Positions 27,601-34,912 of a stretch of 62,282 nucleotides of DNA are shown in pieces. Source of the stretch: Mucilaginibacter pedocola (GTDB taxonomy: Bacteria; Bacteroidota; Bacteroidia; Sphingobacteriales; Sphingobacteriaceae); the NCBI RefSeq assembly GCF_002013915.1, contig NZ_MBTF01000017.1, forward strand, positions 1-62,282. The letters are read 5' to 3'. The position numbers and the translations under genes were made by a program. The notes beneath the pieces were generated by a model. That model did no database searches. It worked only from the letters and a program-made list of their open reading frames with translations, and was not told where the DNA came from. Each line of letters begins with the position of its first letter. Position 1 is the stretch's first letter.

Positions 27601-28934
27601 TTACCATTAAAAATTATTCCATAAAGGTTGTTAGGCCGCTCTCATCAATAGCTACGCTTAGCAAGCTGTCGCTTGTAGATCCTAACGTAAACCGGGTTGC
27701 GGCAATTGCAGGCCCCGGCGATGTTAACTCTACGGCTATCGTACCGTCGGGCACAACATCTATTAAAGTGGTAGCCCTGGCAAGTGATGCCGGAGCGGCT
27801 ATAACAGTAAACAATGTGTCAACAGCCAGCGGTGCAACTTCGGCACCTGTTGCTTTAGTGTCCGATACTACCTTGATAAACGTGCGGGTAACAGCAGCAA
27901 ACGGCATAACCACCAAGGTATACGCGGTTAAAGTAATCAGGCCGATTTCGTCGGTAGCCACTTTAAGCAAACTTTACCTGGTAGAGCCTGCCGTGGCCCG
28001 CGTGGCTTCGTCTACCGGTTTGGGCGACTATAATTCTACGGCCACTGTATCGGCAAGTACATCTACTATACGCGTAGTTGCAGTTGCAACAGATAGCGCT
28101 GCTACCATACGAGTAAACGGAACTGTTACTGCGAGCGGGCAAAAATCGCTGCCTATATCGCTAACCGGCAACCCCGACTATATTACCGTGCAGGTAACTG
28201 CTGCAGATGGTACAACTACCAAAAGCTATGTTATTAAAGTAGAGAAATCGTTGCTTTCGTCAATAGCCATCCTGAGCAAATTGTATTTAGTAGAACCTGC
28301 CGTGGCGCGTACTACGGTAAGCAGCGGGCCTGCCGAGTACAACACAACGGCCAGCGTATCTGCCACTACAAAAACCATTAAAGTGGTTGCAGTGGCGGCC
28401 GATGCAGATGCTACCATCCGTATAAATGGTATGGTTACCGCAAGTGGCGTACCATCGTTACCTATCACTTTAAACGCCGGCGAAAACACCATAAACGTAA
28501 TTGTTACAGCACAGGATGGTGTTACCAGCCATAGCTGGGCAATAATAGTAAGTAAGGGCGCGCCTGCCATGTTGGCCGCTGCACCGGTTAACAAGAAAAC
28601 CGATGTGGGCGTTATAAAGAAAACCGAAGCTGTATTACAGGCATCGCCCGAAGATATTATTGTGAAACAGGCGCTGTCGCCCAATGGAGATGGCATTAAC
28701 GACAGGTTGGCTATACAAGGCATCGATTTGTTCCCTGATAACGTTGTGAGAATAATGGACCGTAGTGGCAACGTAATATACGAGGCCAAAGGTTACGATA
28801 ACGAAAGCAAGGCGTTTGACGGACATAGCAGCAAAGGCGCTATGCAGCAGGCCGGCACCTATTTTTACTCTATAGAGTATAAAAAAGGCACCGAGTTAAA
28901 AAGGAAGTCCGGTTACTTAATAATTAAGTATTAA
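21669..28934 (+). CDS. Giant type IX-secreted repeat protein with CHU_C (gliding-motility-type) C-terminal domain
   Basis: This 2421-residue surface or secreted protein carries, in order: a signal peptide (ends TVKAQ, about 45); a concanavalin/arabinofuranosidase-like domain (about 46-335, VTAWFDQSGNGRTMREATG); a cadherin-like beta-sandwich; two sets of NHL-like propeller repeats (about 450-715 and 870-1140, for example VDPQGNVY and DSQGNIYVADAS), each followed by a putative Ig-like segment (LPEGFTFDINSGAIGGVP, LPEGLSFNINDGSISGTP); then eleven more cadherin-like modules to about 2296. The last five are near-identical 102-residue units. The C-terminal ~90 residues (ALSPNGDGINDRLAIQG to GYLIIKY) are the type B type IX sorting domain. 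Adhesion or glycan contact is likely; no catalytic residues are evident. Confidence 0.9.
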   Translation: METLLLPAQKQHFNSPKTHRLNWQVLLCLLLTFLIVGFVSTVKAQNPLDKVGLTSENLPAAAYSLRKVSSQYNGEAVVLKFSDNFGTSIGFTPSGELDTVALNTLLSQHPGDAYVTAWFDQSGNGRTMREATGHAYIAKNSKILGANGRPAVYFNNASLKAWTGAFITNGATMAAFAKGEDATPSTLISKTGVGESDGAGGGTIVSGQGQPAPFIFVNSNGRASLGDPVSGNNNEDYTSSQNFVSSNMPASIYLFTLSVPSPHGSTLRVYNDTSFPDGFTSFGAYADRGGPLMIGGSTDEGFHSNFYVSELLLFDFSMADEPIFTLKRAQNLYFRQSTLAGLASLTSSAGNFNPAFQAEKTTYNLIVPNGTTTVQVTATPKDPNSTIGFEYDTPVSGTTPFTFSMDVSGGVDQRAVVVTSVDGRVSLPYLVIASTPSAATLNYSKYGQYPYMKFAVGYSEAPVQPYSVSITPPVYGAPSTLAITTAANSRVRVDPQGNVYTINPNGTSVDKYDANGNLLASATATGNPIVSLAQTKSGDLYGQDNSGQVFQMNGEPMAGRVLFTAPASGAIVLDTHETTYIPGTDRIYKFIEGGPAGEIWTGTAINSIATDNSDRIYVPIGNDIFLLSQSGETTTPLAHIAQGIKRISIDPSGNIYVVTQANSVIRVDALGGAQQVVASGFDADDAVADGKGNVYITSGTSLKKVKPTGGYYVNRPLPEGFTFDINSGAIGGVPKVPTPMGMDYRVTAYTDTTAITADMGLRVYSSDATFTSLTVDSAGLYPAFDPNVTDYSVIANLGATSATFTPEIGNPDASATLNFSEPVISGQPITIPLNGDETIVSISVAPAWGMTKVYYLRLKKSKPLVLSYGGNISLGRNTQVKGIVPTSESILPVTYADAEYFNEGFSNGPKTVIDTAGNIYTAGDDGTQLFKYPADGSGRLVLTTPSKTRDLAVDKAGNVYGFSDTEVFKIPVGATTATQVIASGSAKGAVDSQGNIYVADASAGTVKKYAANGSFIADVVSGLEITGAVAIDAYDNLYVSDQSGNGLFKLPKGQSALTTFSARTANVANISFDASGSYIYAVTNTGAVIKFKTDGTDVATIIEGLSPKDPPFPPRVAVASFTVDKKGDAYIGYAATNIKKAKATGGYYLNKPLPEGLSFNINDGSISGTPTVNSAPVNYTVGAYNGQNSVTANFNLAVISNANLAAIVTDAKITPRVHPDSTKYTLLLSPGATRAEFEFVPADKAASVTLNGLPFDPGKAIDTAIAGTDIPFTFAITSADGSVTKTYYVTLHPIATESRLAALVVRGATLTPVFDKDVTSYEVQVPNSLEETDITATTLDANSSLYMFGKPARSGKPSPKINLSEGSNPVTISVGSQEGGVQTDYNVNIIRADKFLALTGLAASAGTLSPAFDAEVSTYITKVSSATAAITITPAWSSSYQLLINGNTLNSGDTPQPIALNADGTSTNITVQVKAASGAIRNYTVVVQRASANASLATLNTSVGTIAPVFNKDVLAYTLDVTAATSSIGISAVPADTAARVTINGSAQAAAYNNYNVALAYGLNTITVVVSPQDGPNKTYTITVARAQAGSSIATLSSLTTNAGTLNSVAGPSDYNYSVAVASTVTSVTITPVVTDAGATLQVNGVTATSGVATAPIAIAPGANIVKVLVTAADNVTKKSYQITINRALPAEVTLTALTVREGTLSPAFNANTLAYNVSVASTADTAHIKPIKQASTSIVSIDGKTPDANGEIAVPVITGSNPLAVKVTAQDGVTILNYIVTVKRAASPVANLSKLLLIEPTLVRTNVATGPGDFNSVATAPVGTASVRILATPTDAGATMLLNGVAIQSGVPSAPVPLTGDSTSINVQVTAANNFTVKHYVVKVYRPLSNVATLSRLYLVEPAVTRVNEATGPGDYNSSAAVSGNASSIRVVATVTDDGATIKINGVITASGTPSAIIPLTNGSNYITVQVTAQNGVTIKNYSIKVVRPLSSIATLSKLSLVDPNVNRVAAIAGPGDVNSTAIVPSGTTSIKVVALASDAGAAITVNNVSTASGATSAPVALVSDTTLINVRVTAANGITTKVYAVKVIRPISSVATLSKLYLVEPAVARVASSTGLGDYNSTATVSASTSTIRVVAVATDSAATIRVNGTVTASGQKSLPISLTGNPDYITVQVTAADGTTTKSYVIKVEKSLLSSIAILSKLYLVEPAVARTTVSSGPAEYNTTASVSATTKTIKVVAVAADADATIRINGMVTASGVPSLPITLNAGENTINVIVTAQDGVTSHSWAIIVSKGAPAMLAAAPVNKKTDVGVIKKTEAVLQASPEDIIVKQALSPNGDGINDRLAIQGIDLFPDNVVRIMDRSGNVIYEAKGYDNESKAFDGHSSKGAMQQAGTYFYSIEYKKGTELKRKSGYLIIKY
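27036..28560 (+). repeat. Five tandem in-frame coding repeats of about 306 bp
   Basis: Units start at 27036, 27342, 27648, 27954 and 28263 (spacing 306, 306, 306, 309). Each begins with a (V/I)A(T/N/I)LS(K/R)L motif and continues with a (V/I)(E/D)P segment and GPGDYNS or a variant. The DNA has diverged at many synonymous sites, so these are old or gene-converted duplications rather than fresh copies. Confidence 0.88.
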
Positions 28935-29009
28935 ATATTTTACGTGTTGAATTTGTGTAAGTTAACGAATAGTATGTACCTTGTACGCACAAACATTAAC
29001 CTATTCGTT

Positions 29010-32000
29010 ATGACAATTGCACAAAAAAAACACGTTGCTTTATTGCTTGTTTTTGCAGCCTTTGCAGTTAACATTACTGCTGTAGCCAAAAACTCTAATA
29101 ACTACAACCATGCAGGTGCAGCGTATGCCCTAAACAGTGGCACACCTGCCGCAAAGCCATACGCTGCACCTGTTTTGAGCAATTTAAGTGTTAATACGGG
29201 CACCCTTAGCCCGGCTTTTAATGAAACAATAACGGGTTACAGGGTTAATTTACCTTATGCTACTAACAGCATTAAAATTACGCCGACAACTACTGAACCA
29301 GGTGCTACTATAACGGTAAACGAAATGGATGTAGTCAATGGCGCGGCGTCGCCAACTATAACACTATCGGTAGGCATAAATACGATACCCGTTGCAGTTA
29401 CCACTGCAGATGGCCTTAACACAAATACCTATACTGTTACCGTAGTTAGGGTCGGCCAGGCGCCAAATTTAAGTTATCCGGCCAATAGTTATGTTTTTAA
29501 TAAGGGTGATAATATTACGCCTGTTGTTCCAACTATAACCGGGGGGGCTGTTCCGGCAATTGCTTATGCTACAACTTCCACGTTAAATTTATCCGGAGGT
29601 GCTGCCAGCTTTCAATACAATCAATTTAGAGCCACAGGGATATGTGCCGACTTGCAGGGGAACTTGTATATGGCAATAAAAAATGCTATTTGGAAAATTA
29701 CGCCTTCGGGAGTGGTTACTTTGCTGGTAGGCCAGTCAACTGCAGGCTATGCTGACGGGGCCGGTGGTACTGTAAAATTCAACAATCCGGTTGGTATGGC
29801 GTTGGATGCTGCCGGTAACCTGTACGTAGGAGATGCCGGCAATAACCGTATCAGGAAAGTGACGCCAAGTGGAGTAGTGAGTACATTTGCCGGTAGCGGT
29901 ACTGCGGGTGCCACTAACGGAACCGGTACTGCTGCCAGTTTTAGAAGCCCGCACGGGCTTGCTATGGATAACGCGGGAAATTTATTTGTTGCTGATAACG
30001 GTAATAACCTTATCAGGAAAATAACACCGTTAGGTGTAACCACTACCTTTGCGGGTAGTGGTGTCGACGATAGCACAAATGGCACCGGTACAGCGGCCAG
30101 TTTCGATGGCCCTTCGGCAATAGCCGCAGATAGGCAAGGTAACTTATATGTGGTGTGTATAAACGCTCCCGGTTTACGCAAAATAACCTCGACTGCCGTA
30201 GTAAGCAATATACCTGTAGGCTTTGGGGTTCTGGGTGTAACCGCTGATGCTGTTGGAAATATCTACCTTACCTGCGGAGAAAATAGCAGCAAATTGTATA
30301 AAATCCCATCGGGTGGAGCATTTGAGTTTTTGGCAGGAGGAAGCAACATCGATCCTGTGCGCCAGCCTCAAAAGGCTGATGGGGTAGGTACCGGGGCTGC
30401 GTTTTCAATGCCTTCGGGCATTGTTGCCGATAACCTGGGCAATATTTATATAACGGATGCAGGCACCGATCGTATTCGTAAAGTAACGGTAACCGGTTTT
30501 ACTATTAATCCTGCGTTAAATGGTTTAGTTTTTAACGGCACCACAGGTACGCTTTCGGGCACAGCATCATTTCCAATGCCTGTAACAAACTATACCATTT
30601 CTGCAATAAACGCGGCTGGGATAGATACGGCAAAACTTGACATTACCGTGCGGGCTCCCAGCCCTGTGCTTTCATCGCTTTCTGTTGTCCCTGGTCCGCT
30701 TAGCCCGGCTTTTTCGCCATCTGTTACATCTTACAATGTTACGGTAGTTGCGCCCCGGGTAAGGGTAACACCTTATGCGGAAAGTTATTTTTCTCTTAAA
30801 CTGAACGGTAAGCCCGTAGTTAGCGGGCAGGATTGGCTCGATGTACCGCTAAATCTGGGGGCAAATACAATAACAGTTTCTGTTACAGCCCAGGATAGTA
30901 CAGTTAAAACTTACACTATAAATGTAACAAGGCTTGCTACCAGTACTATTACCCTGAAAGATGTATATATGTATCCGGATAAGCTAACCCGTGTTGGTAC
31001 CAGTGATAATTGGGCAGGCCAGGTAGGTAGCGGTGTTAGTAGCGTTAAACTGGGTATAGCCACCACAGAAACGGCCACTACTTTTAAAATTAATGGTGTT
31101 TCAACAATGCAGGGTACTGCATCTGCACCTATCGTGTTAACCGGCGACACAACGGTTGTACCGGTAGAAATAGCCGCGGAGGATGGCGTTGCCAAACAAA
31201 CCATAACGGTAACCATAACACGTGCTACAAACGGAGATATTACCTTAAGTAAGTTTTATATTTATCCCGGTACATTAACCTACGATGAAAATATCACCCG
31301 CTGGACGGCGAAAGTAAGTTTGGGTGTAGAGAGTTTCAGGCTCGGGGTAGCCACTGCCGAGGCGGGGGCAACTATCAAGATCAATGGTATACCTACAGAC
31401 CAGGACACGCCATCTGCCCCGATAACTACGAACCAGAATTTTTCTTATTTGCCTATTGAAATAACCGCTGAAGATGGGGTGACCAAAAAAACTATCTTTA
31501 TAGCAGTTGACCGTGACCCGACAGGCGATGTTACGTTAAGCAAGTTTGCTGTTTACCCGGGCACTTTGGTGCGCACCGGTAATACGGATGACTATACGGT
31601 ACACGTTAGCAGCGCTGTTCCGAGCGTGAAGCTTAGCGTGGCCACTGCCGAACGTGGCGCTTCAATCACGGTAAATAATATCCATTTAGATCAGAAGGCA
31701 ACAACAGATCCTATTGCTTTAACCACCAGTCCGCAAGTTATCCCTGTAGCTATTACAGCAGAAGACAACGTTACCGTTCGTACATTTAATGTAACGGTTA
31801 TCCGCGATCCGGATTCTTCATCTATAACCCTCACTAAGCTGTTTACATACCCCGGTGAGCTTACCCGCGTAGGTACCACCGATACCTGGGTAACTGAAGT
31901 AGGCAGCGGTGTAGCAAGTATAAGAGTAGGCGTAAATACCGCCGAAGCAGAAAATACTGTAAAAGTGAACGGGGAAGCATACGGTTACTGGAAACCTATA

Positions 32001-32465
32001 GCTTTAACAGGTACTACTACCAGTATCCCCGTTGAAATAACCGCAAAAGATGGTGTTACTAAACGTACCTTTACCGTGGTAGTAACCAAACCCGCTCTGC
32101 GTGCTTTAGCTTCAACATTCGGGAAACCTGTTGCGATGGGCATAGTGGATAGTAAAAAAGCCGATGTTGCCAATCAAGCCGAAGATTTAGTGGTTAAACA
32201 AGCCGTATCGCCAAACGGCGACGATATTAACGACCGCCTGGTAATAGAAGGCATAACGGCCTATCCCGAAAATACGGTGAAAATAATGGACCGCGATGGC
32301 AGCCTGATTTATGAAGCAAAAGGTTACGATAACCAGGGGCAAGCCTTCGACGGGCGTTCGTCTAAAGGCGTAAGGCAGCGTGCGGGTACCTATTTTTATT
32401 CGGTAGAGTACAAAAAAGGTGACGAGGTGAAACGGGCGGCGGGCTACCTGGTCATTAAATATTAA
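29010..32465 (+). CDS. Second type IX-secreted NHL/cadherin-like repeat protein with CHU_C domain
   Basis: The start at 29010 (MTIAQKKH) gives a standard signal peptide ending AVA; the frame is open from 28944 but the extra residues are unlike a signal. The layout is a cadherin-like module, an NHL propeller (about 165-500, with GNLYVGDAGNNRIRKVTPSG and repeated TFAGSGTAG units), an Ig-like segment, a cadherin-like module, four ~97-residue modules, and the type B sorting domain (VSPNGDDINDRLVIEG to GYLVIKY). Its last ~90 residues are closely similar to those of the preceding giant protein, so both should use the same SprF partner. It lies 75 bp after the giant protein, probably in one operon. 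Confidence 0.88.
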   Translation: MTIAQKKHVALLLVFAAFAVNITAVAKNSNNYNHAGAAYALNSGTPAAKPYAAPVLSNLSVNTGTLSPAFNETITGYRVNLPYATNSIKITPTTTEPGATITVNEMDVVNGAASPTITLSVGINTIPVAVTTADGLNTNTYTVTVVRVGQAPNLSYPANSYVFNKGDNITPVVPTITGGAVPAIAYATTSTLNLSGGAASFQYNQFRATGICADLQGNLYMAIKNAIWKITPSGVVTLLVGQSTAGYADGAGGTVKFNNPVGMALDAAGNLYVGDAGNNRIRKVTPSGVVSTFAGSGTAGATNGTGTAASFRSPHGLAMDNAGNLFVADNGNNLIRKITPLGVTTTFAGSGVDDSTNGTGTAASFDGPSAIAADRQGNLYVVCINAPGLRKITSTAVVSNIPVGFGVLGVTADAVGNIYLTCGENSSKLYKIPSGGAFEFLAGGSNIDPVRQPQKADGVGTGAAFSMPSGIVADNLGNIYITDAGTDRIRKVTVTGFTINPALNGLVFNGTTGTLSGTASFPMPVTNYTISAINAAGIDTAKLDITVRAPSPVLSSLSVVPGPLSPAFSPSVTSYNVTVVAPRVRVTPYAESYFSLKLNGKPVVSGQDWLDVPLNLGANTITVSVTAQDSTVKTYTINVTRLATSTITLKDVYMYPDKLTRVGTSDNWAGQVGSGVSSVKLGIATTETATTFKINGVSTMQGTASAPIVLTGDTTVVPVEIAAEDGVAKQTITVTITRATNGDITLSKFYIYPGTLTYDENITRWTAKVSLGVESFRLGVATAEAGATIKINGIPTDQDTPSAPITTNQNFSYLPIEITAEDGVTKKTIFIAVDRDPTGDVTLSKFAVYPGTLVRTGNTDDYTVHVSSAVPSVKLSVATAERGASITVNNIHLDQKATTDPIALTTSPQVIPVAITAEDNVTVRTFNVTVIRDPDSSSITLTKLFTYPGELTRVGTTDTWVTEVGSGVASIRVGVNTAEAENTVKVNGEAYGYWKPIALTGTTTSIPVEITAKDGVTKRTFTVVVTKPALRALASTFGKPVAMGIVDSKKADVANQAEDLVVKQAVSPNGDDINDRLVIEGITAYPENTVKIMDRDGSLIYEAKGYDNQGQAFDGRSSKGVRQRAGTYFYSVEYKKGDEVKRAAGYLVIKY
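30948..32091 (+). repeat. Four tandem coding repeats of about 291 bp
   Basis: Units start at 30948, 31239, 31530 and 31824. Each opens with (I/V)TL followed by a YPG(T/E)L or YPDKL motif and includes a GVxSxxLGxAT-like stretch. They are a different subfamily from the 102-residue modules in the upstream protein. Confidence 0.8.
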
Positions 32466-32490
32466 GACCCTTAATTAAAACTATATAAAC

Positions 32491-33432
32491 GTGATTCCTG
32501 AAAACGAGAAGAAAGCTACAAAACAAAAAACTATAATTAAACGGTTAACAGCAATGGTGGCGCTCGCCTTTATGGGCGGCAGCGCTATGGCGCAGCAAAA
32601 CTTGTTCAGCTACAACCAGTATGCCGATAACCTGACGCCTGTAAATCCTGCTTATTCACTGCTGGATAAAGCAGGCAACGTAAACATACTGGGCCGCAGG
32701 CAGTTTGTAGGAATAGATGGCGCACCAACAAGTTTGCTGATGAGTGCGAGCTTCCCGCTGGAGAATATAGGCGCATCCGCAGGTTTGTTTTTAGTGAACG
32801 ATAAGTTTGCTGTAGAGAACCAAACAGAAGTGAATGGCTTTTTTGCAAAATCTATTCAATTGGCCAGTTCGTCGTACTTATCTGTTTCGCTGAATGCTGG
32901 TATACGCAGTTATGTGGCCAACTATTCGATTTTGGACCCATCCGACCCGCAGTTTAGCCAGGATGTGCGGGAAACTAAGCCGAATATTGGTTTCGGGGTA
33001 ATGTTTTACGGGGATAACTATTACATCGGCGTATCGGTGCCGGAATTGAGCTTCCGTAACCTGGGTACGGCATCGGTACAGCAAGCCAACTACCTGCGCA
33101 GCCATTATTATTTCAGCGGCGGGGTATTGCTAAAACTGAATGAGGATGTGCACCTGAAGCCGGCCTCGCTGGTATCGTATCTGCAGGGCTCGCCCGTGGT
33201 GGCCGATTTTTCGGGAACGGTTATCCTGAAAGAGCAATTGGGCTTAGGCCTAAACTACCGCACCAACAAGCAAGTGGCGGGCATTATATCGGTAAACGCC
33301 AACAGCTTTAAAGTTGGCTATAGCTACCAATTCGGTACATCATCATCAAATTTGGGCGGCTACAACAATGCCACCCACGAGGTTAGCATCAGCTACCGCT
33401 GGGGCACCGATCTGCAAAGGAAACTTTTGTAA
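32491..33432 (+). CDS. PorP/SprF-family type IX secretion membrane protein
   Basis: This 313-residue outer-membrane beta-barrel acts as the attachment partner for type B sorting-domain cargo. The signal peptide ends SAMAQQ and is followed by LFSYNQYADNLTPVNPAYSL, the hallmark of the family. Further family patterns are SFPLENIGASAGLFLVND and SVSLNAGIRSY. The reading frame opens with GTG at 32491; the lysine-rich N-terminus before the hydrophobic core supports that start over the internal ATG. It follows the two CHU_C proteins by 25 bp, the usual gene order for SprB/SprF-like cassettes. Confidence 0.93.
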   Translation: MIPENEKKATKQKTIIKRLTAMVALAFMGGSAMAQQNLFSYNQYADNLTPVNPAYSLLDKAGNVNILGRRQFVGIDGAPTSLLMSASFPLENIGASAGLFLVNDKFAVENQTEVNGFFAKSIQLASSSYLSVSLNAGIRSYVANYSILDPSDPQFSQDVRETKPNIGFGVMFYGDNYYIGVSVPELSFRNLGTASVQQANYLRSHYYFSGGVLLKLNEDVHLKPASLVSYLQGSPVVADFSGTVILKEQLGLGLNYRTNKQVAGIISVNANSFKVGYSYQFGTSSSNLGGYNNATHEVSISYRWGTDLQRKLL

Positions 33433-33452
33433 TTATTGTGTTCATGTTAACG

Positions 33453-33481
33453 AAGCCGCAGCCTAAAACTGCGGCTTTTTT
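33453..33481 (+). terminator. Rho-independent terminator after the SprF gene
   Basis: AAGCCGCAG and CTGCGGCTT form a perfect 9 bp stem with a CCTAAAA loop, ending in a T-run. This is the clearest intrinsic terminator in the window. Confidence 0.92.
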
Positions 33482-33542
33482 GTTTATGCTTTTTCGCCGC
33501 CTCGATAATTTTTACCCCGGTTTTCCCAAGATCGGGATGGTT

Positions 33543-33558
33543 TGTCCGATATCGGACA
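33543..33558. promoter_or_regulatory. Upstream activator site for the sigma-54 regulator
   Basis: TGTCCGATATCGGACA is a perfect 16 bp palindrome centred about 85 bp before the inferred transcription start. The size, symmetry and distance suit an NtrC-type dimer; the regulator encoded at 39869 in the same operon is the natural ligand. Confidence 0.7.
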
Positions 33559-33608
33559 GAATTTAAGTCTTTAATTTATGTAATTGACTGTTTATTAAAT
33601 ATTTAAGT

Positions 33609-33625
33609 TTGGTACGTTCGTTGCA
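33609..33625 (+). promoter_or_regulatory. Sigma-54 (-24/-12) promoter of the efflux operon
   Basis: TTGGTACG at 33609 and TTGCA at 33621 place GG and GC exactly ten bases apart, as in the consensus TTGGCACG-N4-TTGC. The start codon of the adaptor gene is 36 bp downstream. Confidence 0.8.
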
Positions 33626-33660
33626 AACCCTTGTGCATCATAACATTTATCGCAACGGAA

Positions 33661-34908
33661 ATGGACCAAATTATAGAACACGAAGTAACCGCCCAGAAAA
33701 GGAAGAAGGGCATCATCATAGCGCTCATCGCCATCGCCGCGGTAGCTGCCACCATCTGGCTGCTGCGTACCACGCTAAAATCGAGCGTAAGCCGATCAGA
33801 AATAACTACCGCTAAAGTAGAAACCGGCAGCGTAGAGAACACCCTAAATGCTACCGGCGAGGTATTGCCCGAGTTTGAAGAGATACTCACCAGCCCCATT
33901 TATGCCTCTATCAAAAATGTGGTGATGGATGCTGGCAATAACGTAAAGGCGGGGCAATCTATCCTTACACTGGATAAAGCCATGGCACAAACGGAATTTG
34001 ATAAAACCAACTTCCAGATGCAGAGCAAACGCAACGAGATAGCCAAGCTCAAGCTCGACCTCAACAAGAGCTTCTTCGATATTCAATCGAACAACGACAT
34101 TAAGCAACTGCGCATAAGCAATCTGGCCGATGCAGTGGAGAATGCTAAACGCCTTTTTAAAGCAGGCGGCGGTACCCGCGAAGGTATTGAGCAAGCCGAA
34201 CTGAATCTGAAAGTTGCCCAATTGGAAAAGAAACAGCTGGAGAACGAGATAAAAAGCAAGCAGCAAACTATGCAGATAGAGATAAAGGAGGCCGAGATCG
34301 CCCTGGCCATCCAGCAGAACGACCTGAACAGTTTGCAACGTAAATTACAGCTGGCCAATATTGTGGCAACCCGCGGCGGTGTAGTTACCTACGTAAACAA
34401 AAACATTGGTGCTACCGTGCACGAAGGCGATGCCCTTGCCCGCATTGCCGACCTCGGCAGCTTTAAGGTGAACGGCAGCATAGCCGATACTTATTTGGAT
34501 CAGCTACGTAGCGGGATGCCGGTAATAGTGCGCCTGAACGAGGTAGCCATGAAGGGGCATGTGGTGAACGTTTATCCATCCATCCAAAACAGCATAGTAA
34601 CTTTTGATGTGCAGCTGGACGAGCGCAACAACAAGCAGCTTCGCCCCAACATGAAGGTAGATGTTTACCTGGTTACCGATGTACGCGCCAAAACCACCCG
34701 CGTAAGCAATGGCGCCGCCTTTAAAGGCCCCGCCGATCAGGATGTGTTTGTGCTGAACGGTGACAAAGCCGAACGCCGCCGCATACACATCGGCCTCACC
34801 AATTTCGATTATGTGGAGATAACCAGCGGACTAAAGCCCGGCGATGTGGTGATCACATCAGACATGAGCGAGTTTAAGAACGCTAAAGAACTCACCCTAA
34901 AAGATTAA
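33661..34908 (+). CDS. Periplasmic adaptor (HlyD/MacA-like) of an ABC efflux system
   Basis: This 415-residue membrane-fusion protein links the inner-membrane ABC transporter to a TolC-type channel. It has one N-terminal transmembrane helix after a basic cytoplasmic tail (KRKKGIIIALIAIAAVAATI), a split lipoyl domain (ATGEVLPEFEEILTSPIYAS and VATRGGVVTYVNKNIGATV), a long coiled-coil hairpin (about 105-235) and a beta-barrel. The start at 33661 (MDQIIEHE) is chosen because it lies downstream of the promoter with a normal leader; the frame is open to 33631. It is the first gene of the sigma-54 operon, 4 bp before the TolC gene. Confidence 0.92.
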   Translation: MDQIIEHEVTAQKRKKGIIIALIAIAAVAATIWLLRTTLKSSVSRSEITTAKVETGSVENTLNATGEVLPEFEEILTSPIYASIKNVVMDAGNNVKAGQSILTLDKAMAQTEFDKTNFQMQSKRNEIAKLKLDLNKSFFDIQSNNDIKQLRISNLADAVENAKRLFKAGGGTREGIEQAELNLKVAQLEKKQLENEIKSKQQTMQIEIKEAEIALAIQQNDLNSLQRKLQLANIVATRGGVVTYVNKNIGATVHEGDALARIADLGSFKVNGSIADTYLDQLRSGMPVIVRLNEVAMKGHVVNVYPSIQNSIVTFDVQLDERNNKQLRPNMKVDVYLVTDVRAKTTRVSNGAAFKGPADQDVFVLNGDKAERRRIHIGLTNFDYVEITSGLKPGDVVITSDMSEFKNAKELTLKD

Positions 34909-34912
34909 GGCC

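Noticed and set aside
27036..28560. A CRISPR-like array
   Set aside because: The repeats are 306 bp, in frame and coding. There are no short repeats with spacers and no cas genes.
28226..28789. A 187-codon open frame on the minus strand
   Set aside because: It is antisense to the repeat region of the giant surface protein and follows its codon periodicity.
33454..33558. The palindrome TGTCCGATATCGGACA as part of a terminator
   Set aside because: It has no T-run and a separate strong terminator lies 60 bp before it. Its position relative to the sigma-54 promoter fits an activator site better.
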